From assembly GCA_964035545.1 (NCBI GenBank), contig OZ037765.1, forward strand, positions 35,479,504 to 35,539,503: a DNA stretch of 60,000 nucleotides. The letters run 5' to 3'. Positions 31,671 to 43,800 of this stretch are shown piece after piece. Position numbers and translations under genes: made by a program. Under the pieces are notes generated by a model. That model was given only the letters and a program-made list of their open reading frames with translations, had not been told where the DNA came from and did not search any database. Numbering within the stretch: the first letter of the stretch is position 1; each line of letters opens with the position of its first letter. The stretch is from Bugula neritina (lineage: Eukaryota > Bryozoa > Gymnolaemata > Cheilostomatida > Bugulidae).

Positions 31671-32759
31671 CTTCAAACTTTAATTCAGATAAAAATGATA
31701 TATAATAAGTCACAATCTAGCAAATATATTCCTTCTGATTATACAGCTTCTGAAGATGTTTAGAAATATCTCATAAGCTCAACACAACAATTATTTCAGA
31801 CTGTTATGCATTTGAAAAAATATCTGCAAACTTATCACGGGCAACTTTCCTTAAAAGTCGTACGTCGTCATTTGAAAAATGACAACTCTTGATAACTGTT
31901 TTACTATAAAAATGCTCCTGCGCCACTTGGAAGTAAATTATATTCAACACAATATCATAAAATACACTCTGATTAAGGGCGCAAGTTCAAATTTCCTACG
32001 CGGTACCCCTACCGAGTAGAGTTTCATTAATTTAACTCTAAATTTTTTTCACAATGTTCTGTATTTCATTTTTTGTATTCCACCATAGTTGTTCTATTGT
32101 CTTTTTGTATTTTTTCTGTATTGGTGTAATTTGTGTTAATTTAGGTTTCACGGTATATAAGATAGATAAAGAACCAGTGAACCACTCCATGCAGCTTAGT
32201 GACACACTTACTCAATAGTTAAACCTCACACCCATCTATAGTGAAACCTACAGCCCTAACAGTGAACACTTAACAGTAAAACCTTTGGTCTCCTGCTGAC
32301 ACACACTAAACTTACGACTATTTACAATAAAGATCCGAGACTGACTGTTTGAAAAAGCTGCAACTAAATTCAGCACACACCTGTCAGTTGACTACATAAC
32401 AGAACTCCATTGCCCATTAAATCACAAGCCATTTACACACACAAGCATGGATGAGGTATAGCAGTGAGTGCATGGAGCAGCAGGCAATCCATAAACCCAT
32501 GCTTTCCCAACCACAAAGCCTGGGGTAGCCCACGTGAACCAAGAGATGACTATTATATCTGTACACTATTAGTACTGCTAACTCTATTCAATCGCACACT
32601 TACAGTGATCTTAGCAAAAGAAACAGCTGATACTAATATTATTTTAATTCACGTGCCAATAGTTTCTTCTTTAGGTAAATTGATGACAGTTGCAAATTGC
32701 ATTAAAAATTTTTTTTAACTAAAGCACCTTATCAGTATTATATACATCTATATACTAAT
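31671..32759. other. intron/intergenic DNA without identified feature
   Basis: AT-rich. The open frame at 32464-32718 (plus) shows no domain. A tRNA B-box-like patch near 31985 is not supported by a fold. Confidence 0.4.
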
Positions 32760-32900
32760 GTCTCAAGTAGAGATGTTAGTTCACATTCCTTAATATTCAA
32801 CTTCCTTAGAGATGTCATTGATGTGAATACATCAGGTAATCCTTTACTGAAGTTATTCCATGATATATTAACATTCTCCAGATTCTTCATATTAGACATG
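32760..32900 (-). pseudogene. LRR exon G with lost splice donor
   Basis: A 141-nt copy of the same duplicated LRR exon family (MSNMKNLENVNISWNNFSKG, LPDVF, SLRKLNIKECELTSL). Acceptor ATAG is present, but the donor that is GTTAGT in all six other copies is ATTAGT here. The frame is still open. This exon is either skipped or belongs to a decaying gene copy. Confidence 0.6.
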
Positions 32901-33373
32901 CTATAACAGACATAATATAGGTTTTGAAACTACCAACTAGAAAGCACGTGTTTGCATTGTTTGTACTTTTGACAGTTTCTTTACTTAGAAACACTCAGAG
33001 TAGTATTAGCTTATATAGCGCCCCTCTTTTGGGTTTCATTAGAGAAAAGCTTTATGACTACCAAATTGCTATGACAGTATCCATAAAAGTCTAACACAAA
33101 ATATTCACTGCATAGAAAAACTGTGTCTCTGATATGCATGAGAAGAAACCCTCAGCGAGGTAATAAATTTAGGATCCATAAGCAACAAACTCTAGCATCA
33201 AGGATCTCTTTTTGAAGTAGAGGTTTTTATGGTAGGTTTTGCCCATTTAAATTAAATTGATGACTTTTGGCCAGCCAGATGCTCCAGCTTTTCATTAGTG
33301 TTTCAAAAAAGCTTTTTACATACAACTGAGTCATCTCACTTCAGCAAATCAAATGTTGTACTATAGCCAGAGA

Positions 33374-33560
33374 TAATTAGAATAGACAACAATGGGTAGA
33401 ATAGACAATGAAAGGTGAAATAGACACCATGATATGTGAAATAGACACCATGATATGGGAAATAGACACCATGATATGTGAAATAGACACCATGATATGT
33501 GAAATAGACACCATGATATGGGAAATAGACACCATGATATGTAAAACAGACACCATGATA
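33374..33560. repeat. 20-bp minisatellite
   Basis: Copies of gaaatagacaccatgatatg ending in t or g, with shortened edge copies. Confidence 0.9.
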
Positions 33561-33624
33561 GATAAAATAATATAGACAATGATAGGTAGAATAGAAGCAG
33601 ACTGTAATAGAGGATATACTAAAC

Positions 33625-33728
33625 TTTCGAGATGTCTGTTGATATGCAGATGTCTGATGTTAGGAGCTGTTTCTATTATAACAGTCAGAAGATAATCATG
33701 TGAGCTCTTTGATTTCTCAGGAGACATG
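33625..33728 (-). CDS. possible N-terminal exon of the second LRR gene
   Basis: Minus-strand frame with SSHDYLLTVIIETAPNIRHL and HINRHLESL, whose spacing resembles the cap exon at 18344-18572 (HTITHMIV..LPDNIHLL). It would end ..GAAAG|TTTAGT, a position where the functional family has GTTAGT, so the donor may be mutated. Weak evidence. Confidence 0.25.
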
Positions 33729-34184
33729 AAAGCTAATTATACCTGTCTTCATCTGAAAACCTCAGCAGTTTTGGTTTTGGCCAAATAAATAAAAGTTTTT
33801 TATTAAAAACAATTTCATGAGCAAGCAAACAATCATTTTTTTCAGAACTGGTGTAAAAAGAGCCCCTCGGTCACCATCACTTTAAGACTTTTCAACTATA
33901 AGCATTTTGACTGCAAAAGCGCAAATCTGACGCACTGTAGCCAAAAACTCAACATGAAACAGAACTGTGACAAATTTTGCCTGTCATCTAGGATTTGTTA
34001 TTAAGGAAAACTCACAAAGATCTGAATAGATCAACAACACTGTAATACTATAATTGTTGTGTTTGGTTAATCTGAATCATGCACCGATGTTAATGCTAAT
34101 ACTGTTATGACTACCTGTGCACAGCTATATACACCAGTCTACAACTTGCAAAAATTTAGATGTCAAAAGCCGCTAAATAACTTT

Positions 34185-34378
34185 CAGAAACAAAAAGTGA
34201 AACTACACTATGATAATAAAGAGAAAGTGAAACTACACTATCATAATAAAAAGAAAGTGAAACTACACTATCATGATAAAGAGAAAGTGAAACTACACTA
34301 TCATAACAAAGAGAAAGTGAAACTACACTATCATAACAAAGAGAAAGTGAAACTACACTATCATAACAAAGAGAAAGC
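34185..34378. repeat. 30-bp minisatellite
   Basis: Six and a half copies of gtgaaactacactatcataa plus caaagagaaa. It lies about 230 bp beyond the stop codon of the alpha2delta-like gene. Confidence 0.95.
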
Positions 34379-34406
34379 ACACTGCATCTGCTGCTTTAAC
34401 CATTTG

Positions 34407-34412
34407 TTTATT
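34407..34412 (-). promoter_or_regulatory. candidate poly(A) signal
   Basis: AATAAA on the minus strand, about 195 nt downstream of the stop codon at 34606-34608. Confidence 0.35.
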
Positions 34413-34605
34413 ATATCTTAGAAATGTTTACAGTGGATATGAACTCATACAAAGTGACTAATCAGTATTATAATATAACAATGTCTAATAATAATATATA
34501 GAATAACCAGATATATCAAAATATATTGTCTATTTATCTTAGCTTGTATAACAAAGTTCAGCACAATTTCTTGTCTTATTTGTTGACAAACATAGCATGA
34601 GTTCT

Positions 34606-34814
34606 CTACTCTGGAATAGTGTTAGTTCTTCCAAACATAGCCTGCCCGCCGCTGTTCCAGTTGTTAGATAGCCTAGCTCCATTCCTGGCTACGTTTGGTA
34701 TCATGTCGTCCCCCATTGATGCTCTGTAGATGTTAGGATTAAACGACTCAACTGGCCGTATTTTGGTGGGAGGAGTTTCCACGGGAATCGGAGGTCGTCT
34801 TTTCAGAAGGAAAG
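34606..34814 (-). CDS. alpha2delta-like exon 23 (end of helix, cytosolic tail, stop)
   Basis: Follows acceptor TTGAAG. It encodes AFLLKRRPPIPVETPPTKIR and a Asn/Gly-rich tail ending NTIPE-stop. KRR after the hydrophobic run sets the tail inside the cell. Confidence 0.8.
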
Positions 34815-37800
34815 CTTCAAGAGTGAAAGGTTTAGTGAAATTCAGAGTGACAATATTATATATAATATGTCTATTGATAAATTTGCCACATGCTAACACC
34901 AACTACAGGGAAGTAAGTGAAGGGTAGAATGTGTAAACTTTATCTGATACTCTACAAATATCTTCCCTAATCTTGGAGTCTGAATGGATAGTTGATCAAA
35001 CTGACAAGTCTAACTGTAGGTGAGTCATTAGATTAAAGCTCACCTATGAGCCCAGCTGCTGACAGAGCACCCAGCACACCAAGAGGGACACCCAGTCCTG
35101 CTGCCAACCCCTTGTAGTCATCATCTGGTTTAGCAGACTTCTGGCTGTTGGCAGCTGGGGGGCAGTTTACTGGAACCTTGAAAATATATTATATAGTCGA
35201 CTAACTACTCGACTAACTACTAACTAGTACATTACTATCTACTAGCTACTCTACTAACAACTAACTAGTACTTTACTATCTACTAGCCACTCTACTAACT
35301 ACTAACTACTCTACTAACTACTAACTAGTACTTTACTATCTACTAGCTACTCTACTAACTACTAACTAGTATTTTACTATCTACTATATACATACATTAT
35401 AACTACAAACTACTAACTATTAACTAACTGTTCATGAGCTGAATAACTGACTTATCTATTTTAAAGTTTGTACTCGTTTCAGCTAAACAAATCCTAATCA
35501 TTCAGGTGAAGGAACAGAAAAGTTTTCATAGTCTTTGTTTTCTAATTTTTCTAATATATTTATGGTTGAAGGTTGAAACTTTCACAAGAACATAACTTTT
35601 TGTTTATTTTTCTAAAACACAGGATTTTTTCAGCTTTTTTCACTACTGCACCTTTTTCCACTTTATGTTATAAACTTAAAGAAGATAGTATTACACACTG
35701 ACTTACAGGAGCAGGGCAATATGTGGAGCAGAACTGGTGAGCTGTAGTTAGTGTACTAGTTGAGTTATCAGTACTAGTCCTAGTACTACTCCTAGTACCA
35801 CTCGTAGTACTACTCATAGTACTAGTCATACTAGCAGTTGAAGTAGTTGGACTACTAGTAGTTGTAGTGACTGGAGGTGGTACAGAAGGACAGTTGTTGA
35901 GACAAACAGATCCAGAGGTTGAGTTGCACCAACTACAGTTCTGTGAGGTTCCAGTAGAAGAGAGACACTTTGCCTTCGTTAGTCTGAAACATGCAGTGTT
36001 TGTCTATTTATACAGCTCTATAGTCTACATATACTACTCTACTGTCTATATATACTACTCTACAGTCTATATATACTACTCTACAGTCTATATATACTAC
36101 TCTATAGTCTATATATACTACTCTATAGTCTATATATACTACTCTATAGTCTATATATATATACTACCCTATAGTCTATATATACTACCCTATAGTCTAT
36201 ATATACTACTCTATAGTCTATATATACTACTCTACAGTCTATATATACTACTCTATAGTCTATATATACTACTCTACTGTCTATATATACTACTCTATAG
36301 TCTATATATACTACTCTACAGTCTATATATACTACTCTACAGTCTACATATACTACTCTACAGTCTATATATACTACTCTATAGTCTATATATAGAGTAG
36401 TATATATGCAAAAATGAGAAAACTTGGTTTTAGTGAATCCACAGTGTCATGGGTTGCTAACTACCTATCAAACCGAAGTCATTCCACACTAGTAAATGCA
36501 ACCTTATCAAGTTCACGATCAGTGACCTGTGGGGTTCCCCAGGGATCTGTCTTGGGCCCTACCTTATTTTTGATATATATAAACGATCTTGCTCAACAAT
36601 TTAAACTTTTTAATCCCATTTTCTATGCCGACGACACTAATTTATTTTTTGAATCAAAAGATTTGAACTCCCATTTGGAAGCTATAAATCAAGATCTAAA
36701 CTCTCTGTCAATTTGGTGCAATAAAAACAAACTCACTATAAACTATGAAAAATGCAACTATATTGTTTTAAAAACTACCAAAATCCTTTTCAAATTCTAG
36801 AAAACTGTATATTATTAAATAAAAGACCTATAAATTACTCTAACAGCATAACTTTTCTAGGTGTACAAATAGATAAAAATTTAAATTGGAGCTTGCACAT
36901 CTCAAACCTACTTACAAAATTACGACCACTTAGTGGATTAATATACCGATGTTCTGAATATCTCCCTCAAAAAATTTTACTTTTGATATATAATTCTTTC
37001 ATCAATTCCAAGTTAAATTATTGTGCAGAGGCCTGGGGAAATGCAGCTAATACCCATCTAAACAAGATTTTTATTTTTCAAAAAAAGGTAATGCGTATCA
37101 TGAACAAAAAACCGTTTGACCATCCATCAGCGCCTCTATTTACTAAGCATAAAGTTCTCTCAATATACCAGATTTACCGTTTTAAAGTGTTAAAGAAAGC
37201 TCATTCTTTTTTCTACTCTGACAATTTTTTTCCCACTCACTCTATCAATACACGTCAATCATTCATAAATCTCCCCCTTCCTCACTCTCAAACAGCAGCA
37301 GGTCACAGAAGAAACTGTTATCAGGAGGTGGCACTATGGAATGAACTGCCAATCCCTTTACGGTCAATTAGCAACCCTAATGAATTTGGGAGGAAGTTGA
37401 GGCTTTATCTGTTAGAATAGTTGTATTTTTTTGTATTTTTCTGGATAGAGTCGCTGTCAGCTCGTGTTGGCCCGCGCATGACTAGCTAGGCTATAGCGCA
37501 ATGGGCCTCATCATCGCCTCCTTGGCATTTTCTAATGTCCTTGTGTTATTAAATACCTTTGATGAAATAAACCAAACAAACAAACAAACAAACAAACTAC
37601 TCTACAGTCTATATATACTACTCTACAGTCTACATATACTACTCTACAGTCTATATATACTACTCTACAGTCTACATATACTACTCTACAGTCTATATAT
37701 ACTACTCTACAGTCTATATATACTACTCTACAGTCTATATATACTACTCTACAGTCTATACTCTACTCTTACCTCGTGTGACAAGGTGAAGGACAAGGAG

Positions 37801-40800
37801 GTGGTTGTGGTGTCACCATGTTGAGAGTTGGCGGATCAAGCGGCTCCCAGGGTGCTATAGTAGACATTGTATTATATATCAGTAGAAGAGTTGAAGATGG
37901 TGTATGATACACACTATAACTCACTACACTTTCATCATATCTGATACACACAATACTGCTAGGAGGAAACTCATATCCCTGAGCTACAACTACATACTGT
38001 AGAACTAGTTACCATAGAAATGATCATGTGGGTCCTTCAAACTCTGAAAGCTATACAGAACTCAAAACGATGCATAGCACTGTTAGTAGATGAGATGTGT
38101 GGCAGGTGTGTGACAGGTGACATGCGACACTTACCTGGGCATGTGACAGGTGGAAGGAGAAGTTCGTATCTGTTAGTACAAGGATCAGCTCCCACATCAC
38201 ACTGACACGGACACTGTAACAAATAGCAGTGATATTTCCTTGGTACATCTCATAGCAGTAGCATTGTAGCTGGACAGCTGACATAGATACGGTATTAGTG
38301 AGGAACATGACTTCCCTTACCTGACAGGTAGTCTGAGTGAGGTTACAAGACACACAGTTGGGAGTGCAGGTACAGCTGGAGTTACTCAGACTGCTGGGAG
38401 AGCAGGAAGGTAGAGTCTGTAGAACCAAACAGTGGAGGTTGGTCCGCGGAATGGAGTAGAGAGTGTAGTTCTTGCAAGAAGGAGAGAGGACACTCCCAGA
38501 CACACTGGTGTAGTTTGTGTCAATGTCGTAGAACATCTGGGAGAGTTTAGTACTGTATGTCTGTCTGCACCAACGAGTCTAGAAATACACACAATGTTTT
38601 AGTTACACTCTGACAGACATGGCACTGCGTTGTAGTGAGGAGGTGTTTGAATCCTTGAGAGTATATGTGAGAAGAGCTTAACAATATGAGGGTAGAGTGT
38701 TGAGAGAGTATATGTGAGAAGACCTTAACAATGTGAGGGTAGAGTATTGAGAGAGTATATGTGAGAAGACCTTAACAATGTGAGGGTAGAGTGTTGAGAG
38801 AGTATATGTGAGAAGACCTTAACAATGTGAGGGTAGAGTATTGAGAGAGTATATGTGAGAAGACCTTAACAATGTGAGGGTAGAGTATTGAGAGAGTATA
38901 TGTGTGAGAAGACCTTAACAATGTGAGGGTAGAGTGTTGAGAGAGTATATGTGTGAGAAGACCTTAACAATGTGAGGGTAGAGTGTTGAGAGAGTATATG
39001 TGAGAAGACCTTAACAATGTGAGGGTAGAGTATTGAGAGAGTATATGTGTGAGAAGACCTTAACAATGTGAGGGTAGAGTGTTGAGAGAGTATATGTGAG
39101 AAGACCTTAACAATGTGAGGGTAGAGTGTTGAGAGAGTATATGTGAGAAGACCTTAACAATGTGAGGGTAGAGTGTTGAGAGAGTATGTGTGTGAGAAGA
39201 CCTTAACAATGTGAGGGTAGAGTATTGAGAGAGTATATGTGTGAGAAGACCTTAACAATGTGAGGGTAGAGTGTTGAGAGAGTATATGTGAGAAGACCTT
39301 AACAATGTGAGGGTAGAGTATTGAGAGAGTATATGTGTGAGAAGACCTTAACAATGTGAGGGTAGAGTGTTGAGAGAGTACATGTGAGAAGACCTTAACA
39401 ATGTGAGGGTAGAGTATTGAGAGAGTATATGTGTGAGAAGACCTTAACAATGTGAGGGTAGAGTATTGAGAGAGTATGTGTGAAAATACCTTAACAATGT
39501 GAGGGTAGAGTATTGAGAGAGTATATGTGAGAAGACCTTAACAATGTGAGGGTAGAGTATTGAGAGAGTACATGAGAGAAGACCTTAACAATGTGAGGGT
39601 AGAGTATTGGGAGAGTATGTGTGAGAAGACCTTAACAATGTGAGGGTAGAGTATTGAGAGAGTACATGAGAGAAGACCTTAACAATGTGAGGGTAGAGTA
39701 TTGAGAGAGTATATGTGAGAAGACCTTAACAATGTGAGGGTAGAGTATTGAGAGAGTATATGTGTGAGAAGACCTTAACAATGTGAGGGTAGAGTATTGA
39801 GAGAGTATGTGTGAAAATACCTTAACAATGTGAGGGTAGAGTATTGAGAGAGTATATGTGAGAAGACCTTAACAATGTGAGGGTAGAGTATTGAGAGAGT
39901 ACATGAGAGAAGACCTTAACAATGTGAGGGTAGAGTATTGGGAGAGTATATGTGTGAGAAGACCTTAACAATGTGAGGGTAGAGTGTTGAGAGAGTACAT
40001 GTGAGAAGACCTTAACAATGTGAGGGTAGAGTATTGAGAGAGTATATGTGTGAGAAGACCTTAACAATGTGAGGGTAGAGTATTGAGAGAGTATGTGTGA
40101 AAATACCTTAACAATGTGAGGGTAGAGTATTGAGAGAGTATATGTGAGAAGACCTTAACAATGTGAGGGTAGAGTATTGAGAGAGTATGTGTGAGAAGAC
40201 CTTAACAATGTGAGAGTAGAGTATTGAGAGAGTATGTGTGAGAAGACCTTAACAATGTGAGGGTAGAGTATTGAGAGAGTATATGTGAGAAGACCTTAAC
40301 AATGTGAGGGTAGAGTGTTGAGAGTATTTGTGTGAGAAGACCTTAACAATGTGAGGGTAGAGTGTTGAGAGATCTTCTACAACATCAGGTTCTACTTCCG
40401 TCACATGCTTGTGTCTGAGCAGACGAGATTTGGCGGAGTTCTGTGGCGCCTCAGTAATCAGGTATCTGCAGAATAACATCAGCATTTCTATTGATTTGAC
40501 ATCAGAACTGACTAGATGTCTGTTTCCGTCACCACATCACATATTACGTTGCCACATGCCAATGATAAGTGTATACCACTCTTTTATGAATTTGATCAAG
40601 CTCTCACACACCCACTATTGTGCAGGACAAAACTCACCCGCTGTGGTCAAGCAGAAAACACGCCCACTCAGGGTCACTACACTCAGGAATGGTGGTTCTA
40701 ACCAGGGATCCAAAGTATGTGTATGGAACATCAGCTCCTACGGCCCCCACCATACCATCTCTGTAACACATGTATGTATAAGTACCATCTCTGTAACACA

Positions 40801-43800
40801 TGTATGTATAAGTACTATCTCTGTAACACATGTATGTATAAGTACCATCTCTGTAACACATGTATGTATAAGTACCATCTCTGTAACACATGTATGTATA
40901 AGTACTATCTCTGTAACACATGTATGTATAAGTACCATCTCTGTAACACATGTATGTATAAGTACCATCTCTGTAACACATGTATGTATAAGTACTATCT
41001 CTGTAACACATGTATGTATAAGTACTATCTCTGTAACACATGTATGTATAAGTACCATCTCTGTAACACACGTATGTATAAGTACCATCTCTGTAACACA
41101 TGTATGTATAAGTACTATCTCTGTAACACATGTATGTATAAGTACCATCTCTGTAACACATGTATGTATAAGTACTATCTCTGTAACACATGTATGTATA
41201 AGTACCATCTCTGTAACACATGTATGTATAAGTACTATCTCTGTAACACATGTATGTATAAGTACCATCTCTGTAACACATGTATGTATAAGTACTATCT
41301 CTACAATGTCTTATATCTATATGTATCTATATGTAGTGTTTAGTATCAGTCTCAGTAACTCACTGGTTAGCAGGAGAATGCAGGGCAGTGGCCAGTGAAG
41401 CTAAACTCTGGTCTCCTGTTGGACTGTAACCAGCTCTGGTGAACACACATCTGTCTTGATAGACTGTGGTCTGTTGGTACCAGGGCTGTTGGGTCGGGTC
41501 ATAGTTCACACTGAGCATAGTGCCAGGACTGATTCTGAAGACCCCAGACTTGGTAGCCAGATACCTGTATTGTGACTGGAGGGTGTGGCTACCAGCATTC
41601 ATGACTGAGTCAAAGTCTTGCGTGCACAGCACGTCCTCCACAGCAACGCTTTTCATAACTAAAACAAAACAATTAATGTGTTGAGAATAACCAGTATTCA
41701 GTTCATCTGACTGTCATATAAACTCATACTCACACTCACTAACTCATACTCTAACCTCCACTCTTTGATGAACTCTGAGACTTCAACAGAATCTCCAGAT
41801 CCTTCACATCTTGGCTGGTCTCAGACTGAGTCAGGTATTTGTTGGGATTCTTGAAGGCTATTGGAGCCAGCTTCAACACACAACTTGAGTATATAATCAT
41901 ACTGACAGCTTCAACACACAACTTGAGTATATAATCATACTGACAGCTTCAACACACAACTTGAGTATATAATCACACTGACAGCTTCAACACACAACTT
42001 GAGTGTATAATCACACTGACAGCTTCAACACACAACTTGAGTATATAATCATACTGACAGCTTCAACACACAACTTGAGTATATAATCATACAGTGTGTT
42101 TCTCGTGGTAGGTATAACTCACTTTTACTGTGGAAAGGAATTGCTTTCTACCAGAAACTGCAGTTTGTCTGATGGCCGAGTCTTTAGTCACACACAGTGA
42201 AGATTTAGAAGCAGAAGTCCTGTTTGATGGACTCTTGAGGTCCAGTCTGTGGTAGTTGACTGTAGGAATGCTGGTCTGAAATTCAGCATCAGTGAGATCA
42301 ACACATGGGTAGTCTCTGTCTTAGTAGTGTACTGAGACTAGTACTGTACTGAGACTAGTAGTGTACTGAAACTAGTACTGTACTGAGACTAATAGGGTAC
42401 TGAGACTAGTACTGTACTGAGACTAGTAGTGTACTGAGACTAGTAGTCTACTGAAACTAATACTGTACTGAGACTAATAGTGTACTGAGACTAGTAGTGT
42501 ACTGAGACTAGTAGTGTACTGAGACTAGTACTGTACTGAGACTAGTACTGTACTGTGACTAGTACTGTACTCATACCAGTAGTGTACTGTGACTAGTAGT
42601 ATACTGTGACTAGTAGTGAACTGAGACTAGTACTGTACTGAGACTAGTAGTATACTGAGACTAGTAGTATACTGTGACTAGTAGTGAACTGAGACTAGTA
42701 CTGTACTGTGACTAGTACTGTACTCATACCAGTAGTGTACTGTGACTAGTAGTATACTGTGACTAGTAGTGAACTGAGACTAGTACTGTACTGAGACTAG
42801 TAGTATACTGAGACTAGTAGTATACTGTGACTAGTAGTGAACTGAGACTAGTACTGTACTGAGACTAGTAGTATACTGAGACTGGTAGTGTACTGAGACT
42901 AGTACTGTACTGAGACTAGTAGTGTACTGAGACTAGTAGTCTACTGAAACTAATACTGTACTGAGACTAATAGTGTACTGAGACTAGTACTGTACTGGGA
43001 CTAGTACTGTACTGTGACTAGTACTGTACTCATACCAGTAGTGTACTGTGACTAGTAGTATACTGTGACTAGTAGTGAACTGAGACTAGTACTGTACTGA
43101 GACTAGTAGTATACTGAGACTGGTAGTGTACTGAGACTAGTAGTGTATTGAAGACACCAGAGAGAATGAAACTTGCTAGACTTACTATTGGTGGTGGGTT
43201 AAGCAGCTGCCGAGAGATAATCTCCTTGTCAGTGTCAAACAGCACAACCACAAGACTGAAGGAGTCTTCAAAGTGAGGTACAGGCTGATAGTGAAAAGTA
43301 GCGTTGAGTTTGAGCTTATAACTTCCATCTAACTGACTGATTCCACGTGACATTGCCAGGGACACCTTCAAAAAACGAAAATAATATACTTCGATTACAT
43401 ATTGATTAGCATAATATTATACATGACGTAATGAATCATTACTAGACACATGATATGCTGACTCATTACTAGACACATGATATGCTGACTCATTACTAGA
43501 CACATGATATGATGACTCATTACTAGACACATGATATGATGACTCATTACTAGACACATGATATGATGACTCATTACTAGACACATGATATGATGACTCA
43601 TTACTAGACACATGATATGATGACTCATTACTAGACACATGATATGATGACTCATTACTAGACACATAATATGATGATTCATTACTAGACACATGATATG
43701 ATGACTCATTACTAGACACATGATATGATGACTCATTACTAGACACATGATATGATGACTCATTACTAGACACATGATATGATGACTCATTACTAGACAC

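Noticed and set aside
31970-32025. tRNA-like patch (gcaagttcaaatttcc, a B-box resemblance)
   Set aside because: No A box or cloverleaf pairing can be drawn around it.
34107-34421. Plus-strand KVKLHYHNKE repeat frame
   Set aside because: Explained by the 30-bp minisatellite downstream of the alpha2delta-like gene.
40409-41398. 329-codon plus-strand frame with ISVTHVCIST repeats
   Set aside because: Translation of the intronic 30-bp minisatellite; opposite to the real gene and without independent support.
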